Below, piece after piece: positions 26,483 to 35,448 of a DNA stretch of 64,000 nucleotides (positions are counted from its first letter, which is position 1; every line of letters starts with the position of its first letter). The stretch is from Pontibacter arcticus (lineage in GTDB: Bacteria > Bacteroidota > Bacteroidia > Cytophagales > Hymenobacteraceae). The translations under genes were made by a program, and so were the position numbers. The stretch covers positions 188,501-252,500 of the forward strand of contig NZ_QMDV01000004.1 in assembly GCF_003284895.1 (NCBI RefSeq), given 5' to 3'. The notes beneath the pieces are model-generated. The model was not told the origin of the DNA. It saw only the letters and a program-made list of their open reading frames with translations, and ran no database searches.

Positions 26483-26569
26483 GGCCGCCTAACGTTCCTG
26501 GAGCCACAACCGTACCTGTGCTATTAAGCCGGTCAGCCCCAAAAGCCGGCGCCACGCACGGAAATATAC

Positions 26570-27418
26570 ATGAAGCAAAAAGATACAGAAGCAGCACAAC
26601 CGGAAAAACAACTTGAGCAGGAGCGCTACGAACTCCTGAACCGCCTGCAGGATGCATTGGAAATACCGATGGTGGTGCTTGGGTTTATCTGGCTGGTATT
26701 GCTGGTAGTAGAACTTATAAAAGGGTTAAGCCCGTTGCTGCAGCTGTTCAGCAATATTATTTGGGTACTATTTATAATTGATTTCCTGATCAAGTTTATA
26801 CTTGCACCCCATAAGATTAAGTTCTTAAAAAAGAACATCCTCACTACTATTTCGCTGGCAGTGCCTGCCCTCAGGCTTTTCAGGGTGGCACGTGCATTCC
26901 GGTTACTGGCTACAGTGCGTGCAGCAAGAGGCTTGCGGCTTGTAAAAGTAGTTAGTTCTATTAACAGAAGTATGCGCAGCCTGGGCCAGACCATGAAACG
27001 GCGGGCCTTCGGTTACATGCTTGCACTTACGCTAATTGTAATTCTGGCTGGTTCGGCTGGCATCTATGCCTTCGAAAACAAACATGGTTTAGATAGCTTT
27101 GGCGAATCCGTATGGTGGACGGTTATGCTGCTGACTTCTATCGGGAGCGATTATTTTCCGGTAACGGCCGAGGGGCGGGTATTGTGCCTGTTATTAGCGA
27201 TGTATGGCTTTGCTGTGTTCGGATACTTTACCGCCACGTTGGCTACTTTTTTTATAGATACCGATGCCAATGATAAAGAGTCGGCGGTGGCAGGGGCAGA
27301 GCAGATACGAGAGCTGCAACAAGAGCTCCACCAACTCCGCTCTGAGTTGCAGTTAGTATTACAGCACCTTCAGGAAAAAGAAAATGACAAGCCCAGTCCT
27401 AGTCCTCCGCAACTATAG
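26570..27418 (+). CDS. Voltage-gated-type ion channel
   Basis: 282 residues. Six membrane segments: S1-S3 about 35-100, an S4 voltage-sensor helix rich in arginines (RLFRVARAFRLLATVRAARGLRLVK, about 99-123), S5 about 144-165, a pore loop, and S6 about 200-228. The C-terminus is a coiled coil (IRELQQELHQLRSELQLVLQ). The pore signature reads TSIGSDYFP where most K+ channels have TVGYGD, so ion choice is uncertain. Probably a tetrameric cation channel in the inner membrane. Stands alone; convergent with a small gene. Confidence 0.85.
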   Translation: MKQKDTEAAQPEKQLEQERYELLNRLQDALEIPMVVLGFIWLVLLVVELIKGLSPLLQLFSNIIWVLFIIDFLIKFILAPHKIKFLKKNILTTISLAVPALRLFRVARAFRLLATVRAARGLRLVKVVSSINRSMRSLGQTMKRRAFGYMLALTLIVILAGSAGIYAFENKHGLDSFGESVWWTVMLLTSIGSDYFPVTAEGRVLCLLLAMYGFAVFGYFTATLATFFIDTDANDKESAVAGAEQIRELQQELHQLRSELQLVLQHLQEKENDKPSPSPPQL

Positions 27419-27425
27419 GCTTGTT

Positions 27426-27617
27426 TTATGCGCTGTAATCTTTCAGTATCTCGTGCGCTTCCTTATCGTCTTTTGCTTCCACAATTTCGTTTATCACAAA
27501 CTGAATTTCCTGCTCGGTCCAGTTCTCATTTTCGGCAGCCTTTACAAACAGATCGAGCGCCGTGAAACGGGAGCCTTTACCTGGTAATGTTGTTTTTATT
27601 TTCTTGCGGATGTTCAT
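27426..27617 (-). CDS. Small conserved-looking helical protein
   Basis: 63 residues, charged and helical ([39 protein letters not shown]), no signal or membrane segment. I do not recognise a family, but the amphipathic pattern and the tidy placement, eight bases from the convergent channel gene and with a plausible -7 box just upstream, argue that it is real. Confidence 0.6.
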   Translation of the reverse strand: MNIRKKIKTTLPGKGSRFTALDLFVKAAENENWTEQEIQFVINEIVEAKDDKEAHEILKDYSA

Positions 27618-27631
27618 GTTCAGCTTTTTTG

Positions 27632-27639
27632 CAAATATA
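27632..27639 (-). promoter_or_regulatory. Candidate -7 box for the small helical gene
   Basis: On the minus strand TATATTTG fits TAnnTTTG, 15 bases before the start codon. No -33 TTG is seen. Confidence 0.3.
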
Positions 27640-27861
27640 AGAAATGGCGGTTTATAATGCTTTACAGGTTAAGCGCTGGCACACTAAATAAAGTGTTTAA
27701 ACATTGATTAATCTTGCTTCAGAAATTATTTAACGGAAGCATAAACAGCATCAAGGCAACAGGTTAAAACTCATTTTCGACTCCTGAAAGTATAAATTTC
27801 TAACTCTTTAGGTAGAGAACCGTTTTAAAAGGTATACACAGTACACAGTTTATACTTTTTA

Positions 27862-28809
27862 ATGGGAAAGGAAATTTACACATTTGACCAACTCAAGCAG
27901 CTCGACGACCTGACGATTATGCACTATGCAGTGCCGATCATTGTACTTTCGTTGCTGGTAGAGTGGGGCATCAGTTTTTTCGGTAAGCGGGCTTATTACA
28001 ACCGGAAAGATTTTATGGCGGCTGTTGTGATCGGCGGCGTTAACGCAGTGCTTGGGGCTATACTTAAAGTATGGCTGTTTGCAATTGCGATGGTAGTATA
28101 TAACATGGTGCCCTGGGCCATGCCACGGAGCTGGGTTGGGTTTATCGTCTGTTTTATTGCCGTAGACCTATGCAGGTACTGGGCGCACCGGGTATCGCAT
28201 GAGCAGCGTTTCTGGTGGGCTACCCACGTTACGCACCACTCCTCAGAGAAAATGAACTTTGGTGTTTCTTTCCGGACCGGCTGGACAAACCATATAAAGT
28301 TCGTTTTCTTTATACCTGTGCCTTTGCTTGGTATCGATCCGTTCACATTTTTTATCTGCCACCAGGTAGCGGTGCTATACCAGTTTTTTGTACACACCGA
28401 AGTTATCAAAAAACTGCCGGCCCCAATCGAATATATTTTTGTAACGCCCTCACATCATCGTGCGCACCACGGGTCTAACCCCGAATACATCGATAAAAAT
28501 TACGGCTCTACTTTTATTATCTGGGACAGGATGTTTGGCACGTTTGTGTCTGAAGAAGAAAAGCCGGTTTACGGGCTAACCACACCGGTTACGTCTTACA
28601 ATCCGGTATACCTGGTTTTCCATGAGTGGGTCGCCATCTGGCAGGATATCAAAGGTGCTAAATCCCTGAAAGAGGTGTTTAAGATCTTATACTATCCGCC
28701 GGGGGCCATTATAACAGAACAGCAACAACAGGCTGCCTTAACTGCTAAAGAAGAAAGCCGAAGTGGCAGCCCTACACCTAGCTTAACAGAACCTGTAGCA
28801 ACTGCCTGA
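27862..28809 (+). CDS. Sterol desaturase/fatty acid hydroxylase family protein
   Basis: 315 residues, integral membrane with about four or five helices. The di-iron histidine motifs are all present: HRVSH, HVTHHSSE and HHRAHHG (near residues 110-200). The superfamily covers C5 sterol desaturases, fatty acid hydroxylases and alkylglycerol monooxygenases, which introduce oxygen or a double bond into lipids. In this phylum the likely substrate is a membrane or sphingoid lipid. The C-terminal 25 residues are a polar tail. A terminator follows directly. Confidence 0.92.
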   Translation: MGKEIYTFDQLKQLDDLTIMHYAVPIIVLSLLVEWGISFFGKRAYYNRKDFMAAVVIGGVNAVLGAILKVWLFAIAMVVYNMVPWAMPRSWVGFIVCFIAVDLCRYWAHRVSHEQRFWWATHVTHHSSEKMNFGVSFRTGWTNHIKFVFFIPVPLLGIDPFTFFICHQVAVLYQFFVHTEVIKKLPAPIEYIFVTPSHHRAHHGSNPEYIDKNYGSTFIIWDRMFGTFVSEEEKPVYGLTTPVTSYNPVYLVFHEWVAIWQDIKGAKSLKEVFKILYYPPGAIITEQQQQAALTAKEESRSGSPTPSLTEPVATA

Positions 28810-28813
28810 AAAC

Positions 28814-28845
28814 AAAAAAGCCTGGTGTGAGCCAGGCTTTTTTTA
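28814..28845. terminator. Bidirectional terminator
   Basis: Stem AAAAAAGCCTGG (28814-28825) with CCAGGCTTTTTT (28832-28843), loop TGTGAG, between the ends of two convergent genes. Confidence 0.92.
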
Positions 28846-29298
28846 TTAGTTATTTTCTTCGTTCATGGGGCTTTGCTGCCGTGCTGCCGGGTTAGAGCGT
28901 ACTTCGCGCGGTACACCCATTTTTTCTTCGCGGCGCTCCTGGTATTGCTGGAACTGGGCGGGCGATAAAATATCTTTTACCTGCGAAAGCCTGGTCTGGC
29001 TGATGATATCCATTTGCTGTACCGTTTTGCGCGGATCGTTCTTATGCTTCACCTTCGCTTTTTCGGCCTGTTTCATACTTTCCAAGTTAATCACGTAGAG
29101 CTTTTTGGTTTGCTCGGCGTTCAGGCGCAAATTACGCGACATACCGTTGGTTATTTCTTCGGCGCGCTGCTCCACTGTTTTTGCAGCCGGGGCGGCCTTG
29201 GTTGGCGTTGTTGTAGTTGATTGCTGTGCTGCAATACTCTGCGCGTAAGCGCTACTGGCAAAAATAGTTAATAGCAGGACAAAAGCTGTCTTCTTCAT
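28846..29298 (-). CDS. Small exported helical protein of the DUF4890/Spy-like type
   Basis: 150 residues, signal peptide cleaved near SAYAQS (residue 20). After a Thr/Pro-rich stretch comes a helical part with TVEQRAEEITNGMSRNLRLN, LYVINLESMKQAEKAK and DILSPAQFQQYQERREEKM, the layout of small periplasmic helical proteins such as Spy/CpxP and DUF4890 members. A shorter relative with the same NLRLN/KLRLN and LTPxQ-like elements is encoded at 35.1-35.4 kb. A chaperone-like role is possible by analogy only. Confidence 0.75.
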   Translation of the reverse strand: MKKTAFVLLLTIFASSAYAQSIAAQQSTTTTPTKAAPAAKTVEQRAEEITNGMSRNLRLNAEQTKKLYVINLESMKQAEKAKVKHKNDPRKTVQQMDIISQTRLSQVKDILSPAQFQQYQERREEKMGVPREVRSNPAARQQSPMNEENN

Positions 29299-29411
29299 AT
29301 GGGTTGTTTAATCTCTAAAGCTGGTCTGGGGTGTAGCGCAATTATTGTTCCGTAGTTTTAGTGCGCAGTTACAAACACAGGTTTTGCAAGTATAGTTTCT
29401 GATCAAAAACG

Positions 29412-30461
29412 TTACGACTCGTTGTAAAAGTATACTTTGTAAAAGTGCATGTTCCGTTCCTTATCAAAGCCGCGCTCTACAAACTGCTCGCTTTGCTCCG
29501 GGTTATAGCCACTAAATTTGATTTCGATCTGCGTATCCAGTTTTATGAAATTCCGGAATTTACGCTTCATGTTGCGCACCGTATTCTTATTTATCTCGAA
29601 ATCATCGATCACATCAAAACCACGTTCTTCGGCAAAGCTTTGGCTATAGTTCTTAAAGCGCTCTTTTGCTTCCGGTTCATCTATCACGCTGCTGGTAAAC
29701 TCTTCCAGGTCAAAAGTATCGCTTTTAGAAAAGTAATCGACCGAACGGCTGATGAATTCTACCTGCGCTTTTTTGCTTTCCGTTTTGGCAAACACCTCTT
29801 CAGAAAAATCCTTGCAAAGGTTTAAAACAGCTTTGGTGTTAAAGTTTGTATCGCGCAGCTCGGTTACATTCAGAAAATCTTCCTTCCAGAAAACGGCATC
29901 GGTACTGTTGGCATCAACCATCTTCACCCTGAAACCATCCTCGGCTTCGGTGTTAAAAATGAGGCAGCCTTTGTCTACGCTTTTCAGGTTTACGCCCGCG
30001 TGGTAGTTTATTTCCAGGTCATCGGCCTTATCCTGAAAGGTAAGAAACGTGTCTTTGTTCTCTGATTTAAAAATACCGATCGCGTCCACGGTTTCGTCGC
30101 CCATCACGCAACCCGAAAAGTAGACTACATACAGCTCGCCGCTTTTCACTTTCGGGTGGTCTGATTGCTCGTACAAGTGGTTAAGAATATGCACCGAGTA
30201 AGTATGAAATTTCTCCGGCTCGTTAAAAAGCAGCGCTGCATAAGCAAACAACTCGTTCAGGGCGAGGTCGGAAGTATGCGTAAACCTGAAAAACTCTTCC
30301 TGTTTAAACGGCGTCATGAAGTAAGTAAGCAGCAGATCGGATAACTGTTCATCGCGCAGGTCCACCAGATCCTTCGAGGCAATCACGCCTTCTTCCTTCG
30401 CTTTATTGCCAACGCGGTGCACGGCAAGTTTCTTCAGCCTGACCTCTGTTCTATCGTTCAT
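29412..30461 (-). CDS. Nucleoid-associated protein, NdpA/YejK family
   Basis: 349 residues. The whole chain fits the NdpA family as found in Bacteroidota: VRLKKLAVHRVGNKAKEEGV at the N-terminus, TYSVHILNHLYEQS near 92, then LYVVYFSGCVMGDETVDAIGIFKSE near 115. NdpA in E. coli (YejK) binds the nucleoid and inhibits gyrase; in Bacteroidota the role has not been shown to be the same. Cytosolic, monocistronic, with a possible -7 box 24 bases upstream. Confidence 0.85.
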   Translation of the reverse strand: MNDRTEVRLKKLAVHRVGNKAKEEGVIASKDLVDLRDEQLSDLLLTYFMTPFKQEEFFRFTHTSDLALNELFAYAALLFNEPEKFHTYSVHILNHLYEQSDHPKVKSGELYVVYFSGCVMGDETVDAIGIFKSENKDTFLTFQDKADDLEINYHAGVNLKSVDKGCLIFNTEAEDGFRVKMVDANSTDAVFWKEDFLNVTELRDTNFNTKAVLNLCKDFSEEVFAKTESKKAQVEFISRSVDYFSKSDTFDLEEFTSSVIDEPEAKERFKNYSQSFAEERGFDVIDDFEINKNTVRNMKRKFRNFIKLDTQIEIKFSGYNPEQSEQFVERGFDKERNMHFYKVYFYNES

Positions 30462-30484
30462 GGTACAAGTATAATAAGGAGCCG

Positions 30485-30492
30485 CAAAGGTA
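30485..30492 (-). promoter_or_regulatory. Candidate -7 box for the NdpA-like gene
   Basis: On the minus strand TACCTTTG fits TAnnTTTG, 24 bases from the start codon. No -33 TTG seen. Confidence 0.35.
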
Positions 30493-30664
30493 ACAGATAA
30501 AGCTGCTTTCTAAGAATGTTAATTTTTAACTAATTGATAATCTGAAGTATAAATTAAAAGTATAAATTCGTTTCTACGCCTTTTATTTTGTGGCACGGTT
30601 TTTACAAGTTGGCAATACAAGCAGCGCAGCTTTAAAGACAGCATAAAATTAAAAGGAAGAAGAG

Positions 30665-31354
30665 ATGAAAAAGATATTTTTACTTATAGCAGTTGTGCTG
30701 GCTTTTGCAGCAGAAAAAGCAACTGCACAACAGCAGCAACCGATCCGTTTTGGTATAAAAGCAGGCCTTAACTTATCTCAGTGGGAAGGCGAAACAGTAA
30801 ACAGCGCCCAGAGCCTGATCGATTTTACGAACGGCAGCGTTTCCAGAAAAATGCGCGAAGGGTTCCATGTGGGAGGTTATGTAACTATTCCGGTGATGCC
30901 TGGTTTTGAGATTGAACCGGGTTTATCTTACTCTCAGAAAGGCACAAAGCTGATTGGCTCTATCCCGAACGAAAGCGGAGGCGTTTTAAACATATTGAAC
31001 CCACGTGCTACCATCACAAACAAAGCCGAGTACATTGATTTGCCAATAATGGCGAAAGTATACATCGGCGAAGGATTCCATGTTTTTGGTGGGCCACAGG
31101 TGTCGTACCTGGTTTCAAATAAAATAAAGGCAGAGGCTGGTGCACTTGGTTTTAATGTACTGAACCGCGAGTTTGATGCTACAGAGCAGTTTAACGAGTT
31201 TGATCTTGGCCTGGCCGGTGGTTTAGGTTACCGCTTTGCAAATGGCTTTAACATGAGCGCCAGCTACGATTACGGTTTACAGCCAATCGATAAGAACGGA
31301 AGTTTCGAAACGTTTAACAGAACAATAAAGGCTTCGGTTGGTTATACTTTCTGA
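30665..31354 (+). CDS. Outer-membrane beta-barrel protein (porin family)
   Basis: 229 residues with signal peptide (cleaved near KATAQQQ). The mature protein begins RFGIKAGLNLSQWEGE, the common opening of PorT/OmpX-like family barrels in Bacteroidota, and continues in alternating strands to a C-terminal IKASVGYTF ending in Phe, typical for outer-membrane insertion. The function in this organism is unknown. Strong terminator 45 bases after the stop. Confidence 0.88.
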   Translation: MKKIFLLIAVVLAFAAEKATAQQQQPIRFGIKAGLNLSQWEGETVNSAQSLIDFTNGSVSRKMREGFHVGGYVTIPVMPGFEIEPGLSYSQKGTKLIGSIPNESGGVLNILNPRATITNKAEYIDLPIMAKVYIGEGFHVFGGPQVSYLVSNKIKAEAGALGFNVLNREFDATEQFNEFDLGLAGGLGYRFANGFNMSASYDYGLQPIDKNGSFETFNRTIKASVGYTF

Positions 31355-31398
31355 AAGAAAGAAAATATTAAAAGTACATATGTTTTAAGGTGATTGCT

Positions 31399-31430
31399 AA
31401 GGCCGCTACTAGAAGTAGCGGCCTTTTTTA
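31399..31430 (+). terminator. Terminator after the porin-family gene
   Basis: Stem AAGGCCGCTACT (31399-31410) with AGTAGCGGCCTT (31414-31425), three-base loop, T run. Confidence 0.9.
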
Positions 31431-31485
31431 TGCAAGCAAGTATAGAAGTAACAGCTATAATTTTATACTTTGGAGAGCCTCAGAA

Positions 31486-32124
31486 CTAAGATTTCTTATA
31501 AGGGAATTTTTTAGAGGAGTTTTTCATCAGCGTATTGGTAAGCGACTGTCGGTTGCTGCCAATGCTGCCAGAAGCCATGTAATCATACTTCCAGAGCAGG
31601 TCGCCTTTTTCGCTTTCATGTATGGTAATGGTTGTCATAACGGTATTGGTTGGGCCCCAGGCACCTACCAGTAAACCAACTGCAATGGCAGCGCCATCCG
31701 ACATTGGTTTCGTCATGGATGCTTTTCCGGATACCACGGCATCCACGCCCAGCAAAGCACATAATTCGTCTTTCGATTTCAGGCGAAGCTCGTCATAACT
31801 AAGGCCGGCATCGTTTAGCGTAGCATTGGTTTTGGTTACATCCTGAAACGTAACGGTATACTTATATTTGCTCATTTGCTTCAGAAAATAACCGTATACA
31901 TCGCTTTGGATGCCATAGCCATAATCACGCTGCTGGTCTAGGATCATGTCGGCGGTTACGCCCTTTGGTAGTTTCCTGGATTCGATGGTAACGTCAAATG
32001 GAAGTATGGCCACCACTTTGTGTTTCTCCTTCACAGTTGCAAAGCTGGCCGACTGGTAAATCTCAGGTCCGCAACTGCTGAAAGTAGCCATACAGGCCAG
32101 TAATACAATAACTAGTTTTTTCAT
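31486..32124 (-). CDS. Uncharacterised lipoprotein (LpoB/CsgG-like fold possible)
   Basis: 212 residues with lipobox FSSC. The early segment KHKVVAILPFDVTIESRKLP and the later ELCALLGVDAVVSGKASM recall the nucleotide-binding-like fold of LpoB, CsgG and GNA1162 lipoproteins (PFxD, then LLGVDAVVxG), but similarity is only by pattern. A Gly-rich membrane-like piece (AAIAVGLLVGAWG, 147-159) follows. It probably sits in the periplasm or on the outer membrane. Function unknown. Confidence 0.65.
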   Translation of the reverse strand: MKKLVIVLLACMATFSSCGPEIYQSASFATVKEKHKVVAILPFDVTIESRKLPKGVTADMILDQQRDYGYGIQSDVYGYFLKQMSKYKYTVTFQDVTKTNATLNDAGLSYDELRLKSKDELCALLGVDAVVSGKASMTKPMSDGAAIAVGLLVGAWGPTNTVMTTITIHESEKGDLLWKYDYMASGSIGSNRQSLTNTLMKNSSKKFPYKKS

Positions 32125-32385
32125 GGGCTTGGTAATTTATAGGTAAGTGTTAGGTTTAGCGCACGATAATCCGGCAGGTAACGAAGCGTTCTAAAAGTAT
32201 AAATGCTAGCTTTTTGCCGAGGTAAAGTATAAATATAAAATACAATATATAGGATTTATTTTTAATCTGAAAGAAGTTACCCTTAAGTATTTTAATTCTG
32301 TTGCATATTCTTTCTTATCGTCTTGCTTCCAACTCAACCTGCTTTAAAAGAGTATGATACTACATACCAAAGCAATTAAGCATCT

Positions 32386-33390
32386 ATGAGAAATATTTTC
32401 AAAAGCATCCTGTTCTTTAGTTTGATCTTATACTTGCTACCGCTTCGGGCGCAGCTGTTACAGGTGCAGGATGCAACTTTATCCGGATACAAATACCCGT
32501 TTGCCGTTAAATATTTTGAAGTAAGTATGGAAGGCAGCCCTTATAAAATGGCGTATATGGATGTGGCTGCGTCAGGTAAAAATGCCAACCCTGAGACAAT
32601 TGTATTGCTGCACGGCAAAAACTTTAGCGGAGCGTATTGGAAGCAAACTATCAGTTACCTTTCAGAGCAGGGATACCGGGTAATCGTGCCCGACCAGATC
32701 GGGTTTGGCAAATCCGATAAACCCGAAGTATACTATACATTCCATCAACTGGCCCATAACACAAACGCCTTATTGCTGCATCTCGGTATTAAAAAAACGA
32801 CCGTTGTAGGGCACTCGATGGGAGGGATGCTAGCCACGCGTTTTGCCTTGCTGTATCCGGAGCAAACGCACAAACTTATACTGGAGAACCCGATCGGGCT
32901 GGAAGATTACCGCACGTTTGTGCCCTATAAAACAATAGAAGAACTGTACCAGGAGGAGTTGAAACGCACAGAAGCCTCTATCCGCAACTACCACAAAACC
33001 TACTATACCGCCTGGAAGCCAGCTTACGACGAGTGGGTGCAATTACCTGCCTCGCAAATAGCCAGTAAAGATTATCCGGTGGTGGCCAAGGCAGCGGCGC
33101 TAACCTATGCTATGATATTTCAGCAGCCTGTTGTGTATGAATTCAGCCAGCTGAAGGTGCCCGTGATGCTGGTAATAGGGCAAACAGACAGGACAATTGT
33201 AGGCAAAGGCTATATTAAAGATAAACAGAAAGTGGAGCAGCACGGGCAATATCCCTTGTTAGGGCAGCAAACTGCAGGCGCTATCCCGAATGCCAAGTTA
33301 ATAGAGTTAAGCCAGATCGGCCATATACCACATATCGAAGCACCGGCACAGTTTCATAAAGCCTTAACCGATTTCCTGAAACAGAACTAG
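32386..33390 (+). CDS. Exported alpha/beta hydrolase
   Basis: 334 residues with a probable signal peptide (about 1-22). The alpha/beta-hydrolase core is complete: oxyanion-hole loop LLHGKNFSG, nucleophile elbow GHSMGG, acid in IGQTDRT near 266 and the final His in IGHIPHIEAP near 313. The order and spacing fit esterases, lipases and haloalkane-dehalogenase-like enzymes. The substrate cannot be named. Its stop codon abuts the convergent gene at 33391. Confidence 0.9.
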   Translation: MRNIFKSILFFSLILYLLPLRAQLLQVQDATLSGYKYPFAVKYFEVSMEGSPYKMAYMDVAASGKNANPETIVLLHGKNFSGAYWKQTISYLSEQGYRVIVPDQIGFGKSDKPEVYYTFHQLAHNTNALLLHLGIKKTTVVGHSMGGMLATRFALLYPEQTHKLILENPIGLEDYRTFVPYKTIEELYQEELKRTEASIRNYHKTYYTAWKPAYDEWVQLPASQIASKDYPVVAKAAALTYAMIFQQPVVYEFSQLKVPVMLVIGQTDRTIVGKGYIKDKQKVEQHGQYPLLGQQTAGAIPNAKLIELSQIGHIPHIEAPAQFHKALTDFLKQN

Positions 33391-33615
33391 TTAATGGTGG
33401 TGATGGTGGTCATCTTCGGGCTTGCTCCGGAAATTCACGATCGTGCCTAACGTAAAAAAGACTGCCCAACAGAGGTATAACGCATTAAAGTTCTCGATTT
33501 CTTTACCGACTAAGGCAAGTATGATATTTGCTAAAAGCGTCATAACTAAACCTGTTGCAGCTACAAACTGGTAGGAATTCATCTGGCGAGGGTCGTAGAT
33601 CTTGGATAGCTTCAT
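33391..33615 (-). CDS. Small membrane protein with a C-terminal oligo-His tail
   Basis: 74 residues from the ATG at 33615; the frame extends to 33693, but the extra residues look unlike a protein start. Two membrane segments (LVMTLLANIILALVG about 22-36 and ALYLCWAVFFTLGTIV about 44-59) and a tail ending EDDHHHHH. The tail is encoded by the natural sequence and could bind a metal ion. No family recognised; convergent and touching the hydrolase gene. Confidence 0.65.
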   Translation of the reverse strand: MKLSKIYDPRQMNSYQFVAATGLVMTLLANIILALVGKEIENFNALYLCWAVFFTLGTIVNFRSKPEDDHHHHH

Positions 33616-33758
33616 GCAACAGGTTTTTGGTTTTTTTATTACTATTAACGTGGATAAACCTTTAGGGTGGCAACAGGTTAATGATCGAGGCAAAGATAAT
33701 AAAGCAATAACTACCTTCCGGCTTGTTTATTGCAACAAGGCCATAAAATCAGATCCAA

Positions 33759-34520
33759 GTGAAAAATAACCTGAAAGTGATTCCGAAACTATACGTTGTA
33801 GCCATCATGCTGCTGTTAATTGTTACTTCAAAAGCTGAGGCAACTGTACAAAAAGTATATCATATAACCTTTTTTGATCAGGTAGATCAGCTTTTGAAGG
33901 ACCACGTCCGGGGTGGGCAGGTGCGCTATACGTTTTTGCAGCAGCGTAAAAAGGAACTGGCAAGTATAACACAACAGATTGCGACCTATGATCTAAGCAA
34001 AGCCTCGGCTAACGAGAAAAAAGCCTTTTATATTAATGCCTATAATATGCTGGTGTGGCAACAGGTAATTCACTACTACCCGGTAAAGTCTGTGATGGAT
34101 ATAGCCGGTTTTTTTGATGCAAAAAAGTATAACGTAGCGGGAGAGATGCTGACTCTGAATGAACTGGAAAAGAAAAAGCTAATAGCTCCTTACAAAGATG
34201 CCCGCATCCATTTTGCGTTGGTTTGTGCAGCCAAGTCCTGTCCGCCGCTACTGGCTAAAGCATTCAGGCCGGCTACGCTAGATGCCCAGTTAGAAGCGCA
34301 AACCAAACAGACCTTGCAGGATAAGAACTTCATCAGAGTAGATGCTAAAACAAACAAGGTACAGGTATCAGAGATATTTAGGTGGTACGAGGCAGACTTT
34401 TTAAGAGAGGCGCCAAGTATAGTGGATTACATCAACAAGTATTTACCTAAACCCTTGCCGGCCAAAACGGTGGGTTACTACACTTATGATTGGGCGTTGA
34501 ATGATACCAGCTTACAGTAG
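33759..34520 (+). CDS. DUF547 family exported protein
   Basis: 253 residues, GTG start, signal peptide through about residue 28 (LLLIVTSKAEA). The DUF547 hallmarks are present: FYINAYNMLVWQQVI (about residues 90-104), LTLNELEKKKLIAPYKDARIHFALVCAAKSCPPL (about 129-162) and IFRWYEADF near 207. In some bacteria the family is linked to envelope functions, but no reaction is known. Exported or periplasmic by signal peptide. It precedes a hydrophilin-like gene without a terminator. Confidence 0.9.
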   Translation: MKNNLKVIPKLYVVAIMLLLIVTSKAEATVQKVYHITFFDQVDQLLKDHVRGGQVRYTFLQQRKKELASITQQIATYDLSKASANEKKAFYINAYNMLVWQQVIHYYPVKSVMDIAGFFDAKKYNVAGEMLTLNELEKKKLIAPYKDARIHFALVCAAKSCPPLLAKAFRPATLDAQLEAQTKQTLQDKNFIRVDAKTNKVQVSEIFRWYEADFLREAPSIVDYINKYLPKPLPAKTVGYYTYDWALNDTSLQ

Positions 34521-34547
34521 TATTTAGTGTATTTATTATGTAAAGTA

Positions 34548-34555
34548 TAAATTTG
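34548..34555 (+). promoter_or_regulatory. Candidate -7 box for the hydrophilin gene
   Basis: TAAATTTG fits TAnnTTTG, directly after an AAGTATA heptamer. No -33 TTG. Weak. Confidence 0.3.
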
Positions 34556-34615
34556 TATAATTGAACAAGTGGTTCTTCGGCGCGTATACGATATCATAAC
34601 TAAAGACACCCAACC

Positions 34616-34990
34616 ATGGAAAATATAGAAAACGAAGAAGAACTGAAAAATACCGGCGGACCTAAAAACGTAAACAGCGATTACAACCAGCGGGTAGGCA
34701 TGGGGAACCAACCAGACCCAAGTGCCAAACGAAATGTAGCCCAAAACGGAGATACCGAACGCACCGGCCAGAAAGATCAGTTACAAAACCTGCACATTGG
34801 CGGAAACGAAGCAACAGGCTACGGTGCCAACGACCCTAAAAGTATAGAAAGTCATGCGCAAGGCCCTGGCTTTGAGTTTGAAGGAAGCGATACTGCCATG
34901 GATGATAGCGTTTCGGGCATCCGGACAGGTGACCAGAAATTTGGTGACGATGAAAAAACAGCTGATAACGCCGACCACAGCCGCATTTAA
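34616..34990 (+). CDS. Disordered, hydrophilin-like protein
   Basis: 124 residues with almost no hydrophobic stretch: rich in Asn, Asp, Glu, Gly, Lys and Gln (NSDYNQRVGMGNQPDPSAKR, NLHIGGNEATGYGANDPKS). No signal, no membrane helix, no known domain. The composition resembles small stress or desiccation hydrophilins and general disordered proteins; a stress role would be a guess. It is followed directly by a strong terminator shared with the next gene. Confidence 0.65.
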   Translation: MENIENEEELKNTGGPKNVNSDYNQRVGMGNQPDPSAKRNVAQNGDTERTGQKDQLQNLHIGGNEATGYGANDPKSIESHAQGPGFEFEGSDTAMDDSVSGIRTGDQKFGDDEKTADNADHSRI

Positions 34991-35005
34991 ACATAAAGGT
35001 TCTGA

Positions 35006-35050
35006 TAACAAAAAAGGCTGCGAAGATTTTCTTCGCAGCCTTTTTTGTTA
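35006..35050. terminator. Bidirectional terminator
   Basis: A perfect 20-base stem (35006-35025 with 35031-35050) with loop ATTTT and T runs on both strands lies between two convergent genes. Confidence 0.95.
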
Positions 35051-35079
35051 TGGTATAAAGCCCTGATCAGGCAATAAAT

Positions 35080-35448
35080 TTAGTTCTCTTCAGAAGAAGC
35101 CATAAAGCGTACTTTCTTTTCCTCTTTGTACACAGCGTAGGCTTGCAATTGGTTAGGCTTTAAAAACGAAGTAAGCGTTTTCTCGTATCCTTTCTCCAAT
35201 TCAGCGATCTTTTCTGTTTTCAGTCGGTCATCCTGGCTGTAAGCCCTCAGAATCTCATCTGTTTTAGCCACATGGCTGCGGTTTAAAGCTTTTAATCTGA
35301 TATACTCTGCTTCGTTTAAGCGCAATTTGATAGACATGGAGCGGGTCAGTTCAAGGCACTTTCTTTCTCCTTCAGGAGATAACTGTACCTGAGCAAATGC
35401 TAAAACACAAGAAAAAAGTAATGTTACGGTAAGTAAAAATTTTTTCAT
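35080..35448 (-). CDS. Small exported helical protein, relative of the 28.8 kb gene
   Basis: 122 residues, signal peptide cleaved near LAFAQV. Helical mature part: LSPEGERKCLELTRSMSIKL, NEAEYIRLKALNRSHVAK, SFLKPNQLQAYAVYKEEK. The layout matches the protein at 28.8 kb (SIKLRLNEAE against RNLRLNAEQ; SFLKPNQLQAYAVY against DILSPAQFQQYQER), so both are probably one family of small periplasmic proteins. Function unknown. Confidence 0.75.
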   Translation of the reverse strand: MKKFLLTVTLLFSCVLAFAQVQLSPEGERKCLELTRSMSIKLRLNEAEYIRLKALNRSHVAKTDEILRAYSQDDRLKTEKIAELEKGYEKTLTSFLKPNQLQAYAVYKEEKKVRFMASSEEN

